From Cacajao melanocephalus (taxonomy: Eukaryota > Chordata > Mammalia > Primates > Pitheciidae), in NCBI GenBank assembly GCA_963573385.1, contig CAUYLG010026657.1, forward strand, positions 1 to 64,000: a stretch of 64,000 nt of DNA, written 5' to 3'. The notes beneath the pieces are model-generated. The model was not told where the DNA came from. It saw only the letters and a list, made by a program, of their open reading frames with translations, and did no database searches. This document shows positions 21,551 to 33,059 of this stretch, one piece after another; position 1 is the stretch's first letter; each line of letters starts with the position of its first letter. The translations under genes and the position numbers were made by a program.

Positions 21551-22100
21551 AATGTAGGGAGGAATAAAGACAGAGGAATGTAAAAAAAACAGAGGAGGGA
21601 GAGACCTTTGATGAAGCGTGGAGTCCCTTGCTTATAGTCACACAGTTATTTTTAGTTATCTGATCTGAGAAATGGGGATGATTATTCTATTTCATCAACT
21701 TTATCTACAAATGCAAAGAATGATCAGAAAAAAATCAGGCCTTTGCCCCCAGTAGGGTCCTGAAGACCATTTCTTTTCCCAGGAGGAAAAAAGCAGGCTA
21801 AACTCTCTGAAGGGAACATTAACTGCTGTGGAATAGTCAATGCTAGTGGAGGGGAGCCGTGGAAGGGAGGAGCCCATATAATATAAATTTTCCAGCTCAA
21901 GGATGCAGTCTCTGGTGTGGGCTATTAGGCTTCTTGTCCTTCATGGACTAGCTCTGGCTAATGGGAAATCCAGTCTGCATTTCATGAACAACCACCAGTG
22001 ATGGGGGGATTATTGCAAGCCTGCAAGTGTTGAAGATAAAATTAATCACAGAGGAATGAATACACAAAGTGGAAGAAGCTGCACGTTGGCTTAAAAAAAA
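21551..22100. other. Intron 1 stretch, nothing firm
   Basis: There is a possible MIR fragment near 21640-21700 (TCTGATCTGAGAAATGGGG). Otherwise unassigned. Confidence 0.4.
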
Positions 22101-22575
22101 AATAAGTTGTACCTTCATTCATTTAACATTTTTATTGAACCACTACTCAATATAACAGTGAATGAACACAGGAACTCTCTGTTCCCATGGAGGAGAAAGA
22201 CAATGAATGAAGAACCAAACAAATAATTGAGAGCTGGTGGTAATGCGTGCTGTAAAGAAGAATAAAGCCAAGGAAAAGAACGGAGGGTGAGAGAAGGAGC
22301 TGCTTTATCGGACAGGCTGATCAGAGACCTGAATGAAGGGAGCAGTGAGTTGTGAGGATAAGTGAGGGAAAAGTGTTTGAGACAGAGGGAACAGCAAGTG
22401 CGAAGGCCCTGAGGTACAGGGATGCTTCGTGTATTTGAGATATAGCAGGGAGGTCAGTGTGGCTAGAGCAGAGTGAGTGAGTGGGAGAGTGACAGAAGAC
22501 GATTCTCAGGATGTAGGCAGAAAACAGATCAAGTGGGGCCTTGTAAGCCAGTTCAGGAAATTCCTAGGTCCTAGG
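22101..22575 (+). repeat. L2 LINE internal segment
   Basis: GAGGGAACAGCAAGTGCGAA, GGCCCTGAGGTACAGGGAT, GGTCAGTGTGGCTAGAGCAG and GGGGCCTTGTAAGCCAG are a familiar L2 run. Orientation was judged from that order. Confidence 0.7.
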
Positions 22576-23400
22576 CTGGGGGCAGGAGGTGGTCCCAGGG
22601 GGGCTTCTTGCCTTCTCAGGCAGGGTTCCAGGTCTGATCTGCTTCTCTTGACTCATCTTTACTGACTGACTGAAACAGCCAGGGATGACTCCGAACAGCA
22701 GCATCAGAAGCTTGGCTGGGCCCCTTCGTGTGTTATGGACAAGCATGAAATTTACAATCTCTTTGATTGTGATCAATCAGATCAGGGAATTTTAAAACCT
22801 CTGTTTAGACTTCCAAATAGCAGTGATAGATTTTGTTCCCACAGTGCAAGGGTTTTTCATATTCATGCATGCAAACCTAGACTCCCCTTGCACCCAATAG
22901 CCCCCTCCACTGCACACCCTTGAAACTACGGTCTGCTCTTTCTCCTGTCTCTCCCTCTGTGTATCAACCCCCTTCCCCCAGCCCCGCCACCTTCCAGCCC
23001 TCCACTCCATTTGAAATTTTGCTGAGAGAGCTCCCATATGCTACAGCCTGTGTGCGGAGCTCCATAAAATAAAACACTGAATTAAGATGTCATAGAGACA
23101 AAGCCAAACCAAATACAGGAACAATGCCGAACCCTAAAACAGTCATTAAGTAATTCATGTCTACATGTATCTGTTCAAAACAAATATTAAGATCCTCTGG
23201 ACGCAAATATTTCTCATCCGGAGAATCCCCTGGTTGCTGGATTCCCAGAGCTTAGATGCTGCTGTCGGACAGCTTTGCTGAGTGCAAACACCAACGGATC
23301 ACCATTCTCTGGCTTCATTAAAAGTTAGGCTTAGGCAAGTGAGCAGGAATTTAGAAGACAGTTGCCACTTCTGCAGAAAGAGAGGTGCCATTTGGACCCG
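22576..23400. other. Intron 1 stretch with possible regulatory core
   Basis: No gene is seen. The part from about 23040 to 23285 is free of recognisable repeats and holds homeodomain-like TCATTAAGTAATTCATG and a perfect 13-bp palindrome, GCTGTCGGACAGC. It may be a conserved element. Confidence 0.35.
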
Positions 23401-23411
23401 AGGCGTTCGTC

Positions 23412-23470
23412 TTCGTGGTGTGTGCGTGCGTGCGCTCATTCGTGGTGCGTGCGTGCGCTCATTCGTGGTG
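23412..23470. repeat. CpG-rich short tandem repeat
   Basis: A unit of about 24 bp built from TTCGTGGTG, GTGCGTGCG and GCTCA occurs a little over two times. It is unusually rich in CpG for intronic DNA outside an island. Confidence 0.85.
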
Positions 23471-23479
23471 GGAATGTGT

Positions 23480-23720
23480 ATGCCGAGAGCCTCGTGTTAC
23501 TGTGTGCCTAGCCCTGTGCTGAACACATTTCATCTTTTATCCAATTCTATCCTTATCATAACTCCAGGAGGGAGCTGTCTTCAAGACCCTATTTTACAGA
23601 TGAGGAAACAGAGCCTCTGAGAGTAGAAGTGATCCACTCACAGACACATGGCTGGTGAGAGTCAGAATTGGGATGAGAACCCAGAGCTCTTAACCAACAT
23701 GGTTATACGAGAAGATACTT
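23480..23720 (-). repeat. MIR SINE, antisense
   Basis: CTAGCCCTGTGCTGAACACA, TTTTACAGATGAGGAAACAG and AGAGTAGAAGTGATCC are antisense MIR. Confidence 0.88.
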
Positions 23721-24286
23721 TGCAGAGGGGAAAAAATGATATCAGAGAGGGGAGGTAAGCCCTGGGAAGCCAGCAACCAGGGGAGTCTCTAGTTGAGAAA
23801 CCTTTGCATCCGAGGGATCTTACTATTTGCTTTGAACAGACACATGGAGATGTGAATTGCTTAATGACTGTTTCAGGGTTCAGCATTATTCTGTTTGGTC
23901 TGGCTTTGTCTCTTCGTAATCTTAATTCAGTGTGTGCCCATGATTACATGGTTTGTAAGTGATGAAAGCAGGAACTGAATTCAGGTCTGCCTGATTGCAA
24001 GTATATTCTTCTCTCCTGGCTGGACTTCCTGTCACTGTGGGTTGGGCTTTAAGGTTAGGGGTGTTTTTGTTTTATTTTTCTCATCTTGTTTTATGTTAAG
24101 TCAGCTTGGGTGATTGCCATTGTTATAATCCCATCTCATACCACTTGCAGCAATACTGCCTTCCTCTCTCCTTGCCCGTCTTATCCATGACCGGTATAGA
24201 CCCAGAAGAACCTCTTTAAAAAGCACATCGGACCATGTAAGCCCTCTCTCCCTCCATTTAAAGCCCTCTATCACTTTCTCATGCTT

Positions 24287-24586
24287 GTTTTTTTTTTTTT
24301 TTTTTGAGATGGAGTCTCTCTCTGTCACCCAGGCTGGAGTGCAGTAGTGCAAACACGGCTCACTGAGACCTCCGCCTCCCAGGCTTAAGCGATTCTCCTG
24401 CCTCAGCCTACCAAGTAGCTGGGATTACAGGCACCCGCCACCACACCCAGCTTATTTTGTATTTTTTAGAAGAGATGGGGTTTCACCATGTTGGCCAGGC
24501 TGGTCTCAAACTCCTGACCTCAGGTAATCCACCCTCCTCAGCCTCCCGAAGTGCTGGGATTATAGGCATGACCCACCACACCTGAA
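24287..24586 (-). mobile_element. Alu SINE, antisense
   Basis: It has a poly(T) head, GAGATGGAGTCTCTCTCTGT, both arms with the middle GGCACCCGCCACCACACCC, and GTGCTGGGATTATAGGC near the end. Short CTCATG copies flank it. Confidence 0.97.
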
Positions 24587-24704
24587 CTCATGTTTTTTTT
24601 TAAGTATACAGAGCCAGCTCCCTGCTGCTGCCTCTAGTTTCTTCATGGTCCAGTTCCTGCCCACCTCCCTGAGACCATTTCTAAAGCGCCACCTCTCACT
24701 TCCT

Positions 24705-25332
24705 CTGCTTTAGTTGCATCTCATTCCTTTTAGTTACTCACATTTCCCAGGCTCCTTCCTGCCATGGAGCCTTCGCACATGCTGCTTGGAAAGCTTTTCC
24801 TCTCCCCGGGTGCCTGACTTATACCTACTCCACTTTCCAGAGCTCAGAGCAAATGCTGTTTCCTTGGGGATCCTTCCACAATGCTGGAGACTAAGTCATA
24901 CCCCTCATTACAGGCATTACTTTCTTATCACTGTTTCCAACACGTTTGTAATTGTATATGGATTTGGGCGACCGCAGGTTAAAGCATACCTCTCCTAATG
25001 GATGAGGCATCATGAGGAGAGGGACTGTGACTATGAGCTCCTTGTTGAATGAATCTCTTTCCCCAGTTACATGGCAGGGGGCCAAACACATGTTGGTAGT
25101 ATGCATGAACTGTAGCACTTTCCCCTCATTGAATCACTTTCACGCCTGATAGTCTGAACCATATGGAATTGCCAATATTCAAAACCAGCAATGTTATTTT
25201 TTTCTGATTCATGGGAGAATTGTTTGAACCACTGGGGATGGGGGCTGTGCCTGTCCCATTCCTTGCGGTATCCCAGCACCTAGTACAGTGCCTCAAGGTT
25301 GGTGATCTTTAAATATTTGTTGAATACATTGT
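24705..25332 (+). repeat. L2 LINE 3' region
   Basis: CCATGGAGCCTTCGCACATG, CTTTTCCTCTCCCCGG, AGCTCAGAGCAAATGCTG and, at the end, AGCACCTAGTACAGTGCCT plus TTTGTTGAATACATTG follow L2 order. The middle is more diverged. Confidence 0.8.
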
Positions 25333-25369
25333 TAATGAGGGCAATACAACTGTAAACAAACTGCTGTAC

Positions 25370-25725
25370 AGATGAGAAAACTCAGAGACCTACAAGGGTG
25401 TAGTATTAGAATTGCAGAGTTAACAGGACCTTAAGGATCATCCCATCTCATTATACACATGGAGGACTGAGGGATCTGTTTGGTAACGTGTAATATATTG
25501 GAACAATAGTGCACATGTGTAATTTGTAAATAAATACACATATATTGGGGTTTTGTTCTCAGCATTTCTCACTGAGAGAGATATGAGATAAAAGAAATTT
25601 GGGGTCCACTGATGTAACTCAGTTCCTCTTTTAGCAGAGAGAGACACTGAAGCCTGCAACAGGAGAGAGATTTGCCAAAGGTGTGTAGCCTGTAGGTGAG
25701 CTCTGGGTTCAGAGAAGTGATGTTA
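25370..25725 (-). repeat. MIR fragments, antisense
   Basis: GATGAGAAAACTCAGAGACC and the later GAGACACTGAAGCCTGC with TGTAGGTGAGCTCTGGGTTC are consistent with two antisense MIR pieces. Confidence 0.5.
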
Positions 25726-26224
25726 GCCCAACGGCAGGGCTCCTGTTTGAACTTCTCTGCTGTGACCAGGTGACCAGACCGGTTCTCTCTGGTCACCCCA
25801 CTCACTCTGTGAGACATGACATTCTGCCCCCTCAGAGTCTCCTGTGGCATCTGCTGCCCACCCACGGGTCTGGGGATCCTGACAAGATGTTCATCTGCAC
25901 CCAGCCTATACCTAGCAGAGCAGGTGAGCAGCTCTGGCCGTTTCTGGAATCAGATTTCAGAGCTTCCAGCTGATAAGGGGCTTTTATTTGGCCAGTGTTT
26001 TGCCCCATCCTCTCATCTACAGCCAGGTGGCAGGTGATTCTGGGACCCAGCCCACACCCAGAAGGGGTAGGTATCTGAGCAGTGGTGCGGCACTTATCAT
26101 ATGGATGGTTGTTTGCTGCAGGAATGCATTAGAGCACCTTTCAATGGTCAGTTCTTTATAACTCCTCATCGCCTCACCAAAGCATGTAGTCCACAGCCAG
26201 CGGGGACATTCAGAACTCAGATAT

Positions 26225-26470
26225 AGCCTCTTCATTTGATAGATGGGGAGACTGAGGCACAGAAAGAGCACAGGGCATTCCACACTGCATCGGAAAATTA
26301 GTGTCAAAGCTGTAGCTAAATGATGGGCTGCTTGGCACCCAGTCCCAAGACACCACACTGCTCAGAGTTCCTTGGGGGAATAAGACAGAAAAATCTATTG
26401 ATTCGCATTTTACAAACGGACTAATGAAGCTCAGAGAGTGAAATGATTTTCCTAAAGTCACATCATGAAA
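26225..26470 (-). repeat. MIR fragments, antisense
   Basis: GATGGGGAGACTGAGGCACA and then CATTTTACAAACGGACTAATG with TCAGAGAGTGAAATGATTTTCC are antisense MIR pieces. Confidence 0.7.
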
Positions 26471-26499
26471 TAATGATAAATCATTATTATTGTCACTGT

Positions 26500-26660
26500 T
26501 AAACTGTTACTATTGATCTTGTTTGATCCTCACCACAGTAAGTACCAGTTTTATGTCCATTTTAAAGATAAAGAAACTGAGGCTCAAGGCCTTATGAAGA
26601 CGTGAAATAAGCTCCAGATCTCTTGACTCCAAGTTCAGTGCCCTCATCCCACTGTGGGGC
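26500..26660 (-). repeat. MIR SINE, antisense
   Basis: GATCCTCACCACAGTAAGTA, TAAAGATAAAGAAACTGAGG and CTTGACTCCAAGTTCAGTGC are antisense MIR. Confidence 0.82.
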
Positions 26661-27150
26661 AAGATTTCTGACCCCCAATAGGTTGTGCACTGAGCAGGGA
26701 TCACCAGGCAAAGGTGGGAACAGTGTGACTGTCTTTAGTCACTGACCCAGGCTGCACTCCCTAAGCAATCCCATTCAATCCACCTCATTTCTGTTCACCG
26801 ATGGAGTGCCAGCATCATGTCTTCCTCAACTTCTCTGTACATACGGTATCTTTTTCATCTTTTTCCTGCATGGAGATTCTCTTAGAATGACATTCTTCTT
26901 AACGGCCTTGGGGACATGGAGAGATTAGAGTGGGTCCCCAAAATTGAAAGGGGAACCCAGACAGAGATCAATCGCCTTAGAAAGAAACGCCAAGTACCCC
27001 ATTATGGCAGGGACCAGACTGAGGGGTAACAGGCCCCCCAAACTGCAGTGGGAAGAGTGTATGCAGGTCAGGAAACCTTTCCATGGTGGGTCCTGGTTAT
27101 ATATGGCCCCCAAAGAAAAGACACCTTGACAACTAGAAGAAATAGGGGTG
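26661..27150. other. Intron 1 stretch, nothing recognised
   Basis: No gene, RNA or clear repeat is visible. Confidence 0.4.
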
Positions 27151-27265
27151 ACCTCAAGATTACTGTAGCCCAACCCTGCCTAACTCTTCATTTCACAGAA
27201 GGAATCTGGCACAGAGTAGTCAAGTCACTTGCCTAAGGCCTCACAAGCAATTAATGCCATTGACA
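27151..27265 (-). repeat. MIR SINE fragment, antisense
   Basis: CCCTGCCTAACTCTTCATTT, GGCACAGAGTAGTCAAGTCA and CTTGCCTAAGGCCTCACAAG are antisense MIR. Confidence 0.7.
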
Positions 27266-27326
27266 ATGGGTTCCTAGTTCCATTGGTGGGTTTTTGGAAA
27301 GAGAAAAACTAATATGATTGCTTTCT

Positions 27327-27664
27327 GCTGAGTGCCCTAACACATGCCTGCAGCCCCAGCTATTTGAGAGATTGACGCAGGAGGATCCATCCCTTGAGCT
27401 CAGGAGCTCTGGACTTAAGTGTGCTGTGCCAATGGAGTGTCTGGACTAAGTTTAGTATCAATATGGTGACCTCCCAGGAGCTGGGAACCATCAGATTGCC
27501 TAAGGGAGAGTGAACCAGCCCTAAGGTCAGAAGCAGAGCAGTTCTAAACTCCCATGCTGATCAGTAGTGGGATTGCACCTGAGAATAGCTACTGCACTCC
27601 AGCCTGAGCAAATTGCAAGACTCCAACTCTAAAAAAAAATAGTAAAAATAAATAAAAATTAAAA
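27327..27664 (+). pseudogene. Full-length 7SL (SRP RNA) pseudogene
   Basis: Unlike an Alu, this copy keeps the central 7SL S-domain: ATCAATATGGTGACCTCCCA, CATCAGATTGCCTAAGG, GAACCAGCCC, CATGCTGATCAGTAGTGGGA, then the Alu-like ends GCCTGCAGCCCCAGC and CACTGCACTCCAGCCTGAGC. The body is about 304 nt, close to full 7SL length, followed by an A-rich tail. ATGATTGCTTTC flanks it at 27314-27325 and 27665-27676, so it is a retrotransposed copy. Many substitutions make a working SRP RNA unlikely. Confidence 0.93.
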
Positions 27665-28064
27665 ATGATTGCTTTCCACTGACCACTCCTATCCACACCC
27701 CAGAACACTAGCTGTTCTACTGTGCCTCTGTAGTATTTATCTCCTTTTAACAAATCAACTCTCAAACTATCCCCATATGGTGATTTGAATGCAGGAGCTA
27801 GAGGGAATGGTCTAAGTGCTCCTAGATGCGTTTAATGTTTTCCAGGGAAGCTCAAGCTGAGGCTTCCACCACAGGGACTCCCAGCTTGTGACTTGGGCAA
27901 GATGCCATTTCCGCCACCCTGATGTTTACTATCCCTACTCCAGTTCTTAAAAGCCTTTTGCCTTTCATCTCCCTGGAAAATAGTGTGCTCTGCATTTCCA
28001 ACCCTCCACCCTAAGGAAAGCATCAACTCCCAGTCACCAAGCAAATGTTAGTTAAGACACATGC

Positions 28065-28255
28065 AAAGGGAGGGGTGTTGTATAGTTAGAAGAGTGCTGG
28101 CTTTGCAGTTAATGTGCTTGGACTTGAATTCTACTCCACCATCTACTAGCCGTGTGACCTTGAGCAAAGCCCCTTACTACCCTGATCTGTAATATGGGGG
28201 TAGAAATTCTTAACTAAGTGGTTGCTGGTTCCTGGCATGACTGAGTATTTGGAAT
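28065..28255 (+). repeat. MIR SINE
   Basis: AGAAGAGTGCTGGCTTTGCA, CTACTAGCCGTGTGACCTTG and TGATCTGTAATATGGGGG are MIR. Confidence 0.9.
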
Positions 28256-28384
28256 GGTTGCCTTTGGCCATTCAGGCTCATGTTCAAAAGAGAGTCAGTT
28301 TGATAGTGGTTGTGGAGTGAGAAAAGACACTGGGATTATACCCCTGGTCAAGAATGCCAAGCCTCACCATTCGTGGGTTTCATT

Positions 28385-28480
28385 CTTTATTATGCAGGTG
28401 GAGAAAGTAAGTCTTAGAGAGGGAAAGGCATTTGCCCAAAGTCACACAGTAAATGGGAATCAAGGTCTCTTCACCCTAAA
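28385..28480 (-). repeat. MIR fragment, antisense
   Basis: GAGAGGGAAAGGCATTTGCC and CAAAGTCACACAGTAAATGG are antisense MIR. Confidence 0.7.
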
Positions 28481-28544
28481 GCTCACTTCTCTGTCTCAGT
28501 GACCTCGTAAATATAAATTTTTCAACTTCTTCATCTGCCAAAAA

Positions 28545-28800
28545 GCTTAATAATACTTACTAATAATAGTTTCTGACTACTTACTATACACCCAGCACTG
28601 AGAAAAATGTTTTGTCTGCAATATGTCACTTAATCTGCTCAACTATCTTTTGAGGTAGATTTCATGGCAATTTCCATTTTGTAGATGAGAAAATTAAGGA
28701 TCAGAGAGTTAAGCGATTTGTCTAACTTGCACAGCTAGATAATGTCAGAACCAGAATTTGAATCCTGTGCTGGTAACTCTCACTAACTCTTATTGGGAAC
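28545..28800 (-). repeat. MIR SINE, antisense
   Basis: ACTTACTATACACCCAGCAC, TTTTGTAGATGAGAAAATTA and TTGCACAGCTAGATAATGTC are antisense MIR. Confidence 0.9.
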
Positions 28801-29210
28801 ACCTGTTCTGCCAGTCTCCTGAGATAAGAAGAGATGAGAAAACTTAGGAGCACCATATGGAAACAAGAAAGTTCTTGACAAGCTGTTTACATCTTCCAAT
28901 ACGTGACTCCATTCTGCTCCATCCCAGGGCCACAGTGATGCATCAGAGGGAACGTGGCTCAGGATGTCTGTCCACCAGCACTGCCCCAGAGTTCTATTTT
29001 GGGACTTGCCAGTTTGACTCTACATTAATGTAGAACCCTTTCTGGAAACAAGTTTCCCTAGGAATGAGAAAAAGACAAGGAGAATAAGTCTTTCTCGAGT
29101 GAGAAATGTGGGACTTTTAATTGCAATGCTTAGCCCAAGCTGACCCAGTTAGGTGCAGTCATTGTGCAATCATGGTTATTCTTCAGATGCACAATATTAT
29201 ATGCTTGATG
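28801..29210. other. Intron 1 stretch, nothing recognised
   Basis: No gene or clear repeat is visible. Confidence 0.4.
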
Positions 29211-29220
29211 AGAACTCGAT

Positions 29221-29490
29221 TCATGCATCCACCCATCCACCCATCCATTTATCATGCATTTACTCATCATCTATTTCTTCATCCATTTATTTATCCACCC
29301 ACCACCTGTTCATCCATCCATCCACCCTTTATCCATCCATCAGTCAAGCAACAATTAATGCATTTATTATTTCATTCACTCACCCATCCATTTTCCAACT
29401 ATTTGTCTATTCATCCATTCTACAATTATTTTCTTTTCCCATTCATCTACCCATCATCCATCTACCCATCCATCCACCTCATCCAACCAA
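29221..29490. repeat. Degenerate (ATCC)n tetranucleotide repeat
   Basis: About 270 bp are built from ATCC/CATC units (CATCCACCCATCCACCCATC, ATCCATCCATCCACCC), broken by TTTATC variants. Plus-strand frames across it read as repeated HPSI/YPSI and are artefacts. The degeneracy implies an old array. Confidence 0.93.
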
Positions 29491-29569
29491 CATTTGTGGA
29501 GCATCTAAGTTAGCTGTTGATGGGGAGTTGTTTATGGTTTGGCAGTCAGAATATTTACTGACTGATCAA

Positions 29570-30055
29570 TCGACGTAAGAAATGGTGCCTTTCTTCACCA
29601 TTTCCCTACGTTTATGGTAAAGTGAGATTTATTCATTTCATTTAACTGACAGTAAGAACTACCAGCTCAAATTATTTTTTTCAAGACCACACAGGGATAA
29701 AGTTAAACCTGATCTTCCAACCCTAGTTCCCTCCAAAACACCTAAAACACTGTGGTTCCAAAGAACCACAGGCATCTTGGGTTTGTTTTTCTTCTCTGAG
29801 GCTTTTTACTGTGCCTATTTAAATAATCATGCATATTCATTTATATCAGCAACAAAGGATCACAACAAATGCTATGACCCTTTTGTTTTTCATTTTTGTA
29901 AAGAGATTTCACATACGCAAAGCACAATTAATAAAACTGTCTCTAGTTTCAAGTTGCTTACATTTTAGTATGGGAGACCTGTTTATAAATAACTAGTGAC
30001 TAGGAAGCAGGGCAGGAGTTAACAGTATCAAAAAGAAAATTAAGGCCAAGGCGGG
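29570..30055. other. Intron 1 stretch, nothing recognised
   Basis: It is A/T-rich with no gene or clear repeat. Confidence 0.4.
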
Positions 30056-30265
30056 TAAAGTGACTTACCCAAGGTCGTACAAGTTAATACTAATACTGTG
30101 TAATTTAAAATAACTTCTATTCCTAAACTAAGCTCTGTGTTAGGCAATTTATAGACAGATTGCATGCATCCTCACCACAGCTCTATGAAATAGGTATCCT
30201 TGTCTCCATTTTATAGACGATAGTTGTGAAACTCAGACAGTCCAAGCAACTTGGTCAAGGTTATC
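30030..30265 (-). repeat. MIR fragments, antisense
   Basis: GTAAAGTGACTTACCCAAGG and, further on, CATCCTCACCACAGCTCTAT with CCATTTTATAGACGATAG are antisense MIR pieces. Confidence 0.78.
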
Positions 30266-31300
30266 ACTTCGTACGGGTCAGAGTCAGCCCAGGCATGCTT
30301 GCTTCCACAGTTTTCTCTCCCATAAAACTTTTCCCAGAGTCAAGGTATGGAGCAGAAAATGTCACTTGTGAGGCCCGACTGTTCTCCTGCTTTTGAGTTT
30401 CCAGGTGATCCCTTCTGTGGAAGTCCATCCCAAGATGGAGTTCAGATAGAGGAGGAAGGTTCTGCAGAGATGAGGTGGACCTCGTGGGGCTGAATAGGGC
30501 AGTGGTGGGGTAGGGATGGGTCCCAGCCTGCACTGGGCAATCACTCAGAAGAAGAATCAACCAGACTGGAAGTGTCTTCTCAGCAGGAAGGTTATCCATG
30601 AAGAGGAAAAACCCTTCAAGACAAGGGAACAAGAGGTATTAGTTAACCATATGTGTTCTTGACCACAGCTCAACTCAAAGATGGCACCCCAGAGGAGCAT
30701 AAACTGAGTCGCTGGTAGTGAGGAAGGTGTTGGGGGGAGCAGGGTAAACATTCTCTAAGTACCAGATTTGCTAGGCATTTCTACTTCCTTATAGTCACTT
30801 AAGGGGTGATTGAAAACAGCCTTGTAATGTAAGGGAGAACACAAGGCCAGTGAGGTTATTTTATTTGCCCAGGGCTGCCCAACTTGGCAAAGCTCTGGCT
30901 ATTGGCCATCAGTTCACACACGTTACTGTGGAAGCGTCCATCATCCTTGCCCATGTGGTACCTTTCTGGTCTTATGGGTCTCTCTCTCTCTCCCTTCTCC
31001 CTAGCCTGGAGGCAATCTCTTTCTATTCTGGAGAAATCTTTCTTCCTTTGCCTTTCTTCATGATTCTCTCCTAAGTCCATAAATTCCTTTCCCCTAAGGG
31101 CTTTGAGTTTTCCAAAAAGCAAACACGAAAACGCTCTCATATTCTTTCTGTTTTCAGCCTGACACATGCCTCCCTGAGGCAATAAGAGTAGAACCCATGG
31201 TCGGCTTAAATGGCAAAAAAGAAAAGGGGAAAATATAGGGAGAGGGAAAAAAATCCATATAGATCATTATCTCAAAATATTGTCCCATTGCACATGCAAC
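30266..31300. other. Intron 1 stretch, nothing recognised
   Basis: Open frames of about 120 codons exist on the minus strand but have no domain. No RNA or clear repeat is seen. Confidence 0.4.
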
Positions 31301-31304
31301 ATCT

Positions 31305-31480
31305 ACTTCAAGCTGCTTAGTTTTTGAGGTGGATACTGTCATTATCTCCAGTTTACAGGAGAGGAAGCTGAAGTGTGGGGACATTACCTGCTTTCTGCAA
31401 GGTGACACAGCTAGGAAGTGGATTTAGGAGTCAAACTCAAGCTTGTAAGGCACTAATTGTCAAGCTTTTAACTACCACAT
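31305..31480 (-). repeat. MIR SINE, antisense
   Basis: TCTCCAGTTTACAGGAGAGG, AAGCTGAAGTGTGGGGAC and AGGTGACACAGCTAGGAAGT are antisense MIR. Confidence 0.85.
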
Positions 31481-31599
31481 CCTACTGACATACTACTTGT
31501 GTGGGAAAAATATGTATCAAAATTGTTCCTTAAGGAAAATGGACTTGCCCAAGATTGTTCAGCATGTCAGTAGAATGGGAGCCAAGTTTGCTGGTCAGT

Positions 31600-32010
31600 G
31601 GCACATCAATCAAGATCTACATTTAATGGACACTATCTGCATATGTCTGGGTCTAAGGGTCACCTAGCTTGGTCTCTGAGGAGGCTACATTCAACACCCA
31701 AGAAAAACGTTCAGAAAGAGATATTTCTTAGAGTGCTAGCGAAGCTACAGAACCGTGCAACTGAGTGGATAAGAGCAATAAGGCAAAAAAGATCACAGAG
31801 TGTCAACATCTATAACCAATTGGTAGTGGTTGCCTGCAGCACTGTGTTGAGATGGACTCTAGGGCTGTACCCGAGATCAGTAGCAGAGTGCCTGGATCAA
31901 TTAGTAATGTCTGTCATTGGTGCGGGAAAGGGAGGTTGTAGCATGCATACGATGTATTTATCTTTCCACCACCTGGAAGTCCCCTACAGCTTTTGGAAAA
32001 ATCAGATCAA
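31600..32010. other. Intron 1 stretch with a chance open frame
   Basis: A 139-codon plus-strand frame covers most of it (31598-32017). It has no recognisable domain, no Kozak support and no neighbouring exon structure, so it is not called a gene. Confidence 0.4.
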
Positions 32011-32014
32011 GTGC

Positions 32015-32170
32015 TAACTATTGAACATTTACTAAGCTGTTGGTGCCATGCCGTTTGCGTTCACTATTTCATTTAACGTTGATCACCGGATTCCCTCTCT
32101 TGACACATTTTGCAGAGGAGAAAACAGAACATCAGAAAGGTGAAGTTACTTGCCCAAGGCTAAAGAAGCT
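32015..32170 (-). repeat. MIR SINE, antisense
   Basis: TTGAACATTTACTAAGCTG, CATTTTGCAGAGGAGAAAAC and GTTACTTGCCCAAGGCTAAA are antisense MIR. Confidence 0.85.
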
Positions 32171-33055
32171 GGTCCATGGCTGACCAACTGTGATAATTAC
32201 TGTGAAATACATAAACCATGAGGTTGATGAATAGAAATGTCAATAGAGAAACAATCCCGGAACCTGTTAATTGGTGTTTGAATGTATATATTTGGCCAGA
32301 GCGCTCTGTCTTATTTATCTCTTTATTCCCAGTGACTAGCACAGGGCTCTGCACACAACTGATGCCCAACTCATATTTATTTAGAACTGTGAACAGGCCT
32401 TGTGCAAGACAGTGGTTTGGGGTGTAAAGAGTTTTCTTTATGCATATCATGGGAAAGTGTCTAGTTTCAGGTTTGGCACGACTAGATACATAATAAATAT
32501 TTGTATAATCCATGAGTTCTAGAGGAGTTCGCTACTGGGTGGGAATGGGAAGACAAAATGGAGACCATCTTGGTGAAGACAGGACAAAGGTATTCTTTAT
32601 CCTATCTGGAAGGGTGTGAGGGGCCCAAGGACCAGCCCCCATGCTGCTGATTCCTAGGATGCCAAGCTATGCAGACACATTTCAGGATACCATCAGGCAA
32701 GTCCAGGAGGGAGAGTCCTGCACCTGGGAAGCTATTTCTGGCTGTGTGTTCTGCCAGCAGTGTGCTAGAAGGCTGCAGGAGCCGGATCTGCTGCTGGGAC
32801 TCTGGAACTCAGAGTCGGGACAATGCCAGCTTTGTCTTGCCAGGAGCACCTGAATGTCATGGCCGGAGGGGAAAGCAGCAGGGAGGGGCAGCCTCAGGGA
32901 GCCCAATCTTATTCTGCCACATCTTTTCCCAGCTGTGTCCTGCCTGTGTTAAATTTGGGGGCTGATTTATCTTATTTGCAGCATGGGCATATTGCATTTT
33001 AAAGAGTCTCAAATTACGAAATCACTGTGAGGTTGGAAGAATTGCATTTTTTTCC
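32171..33055. other. Intron 1 stretch, nothing firm
   Basis: CCCAGTGACTAGCACAGGGC near 32330 resembles a fragment of an L2 3' end. Otherwise nothing is recognised. Confidence 0.4.
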
Positions 33056-33059
33056 ATTT

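Noticed and set aside
23261..23282. Possible second RE1 (GCTGTCGGACAGC near TTTGCTGA)
   Set aside because: Half-site-like words occur but at non-canonical spacing (four extra bases) and with a mismatch in the GCTGTCC half.
29221..29490. CRISPR-like array
   Set aside because: The units are 4 bp, degenerate and without spacers, and the DNA is a vertebrate genome.
29121..29578. 130- and 141-codon frames with HPSI/YPSI repeats
   Set aside because: They are translations of the ATCC tetranucleotide tract.
31598..32017. 139-codon plus-strand frame in intron 1
   Set aside because: No recognisable domain or splice context, and its right end runs into a MIR.
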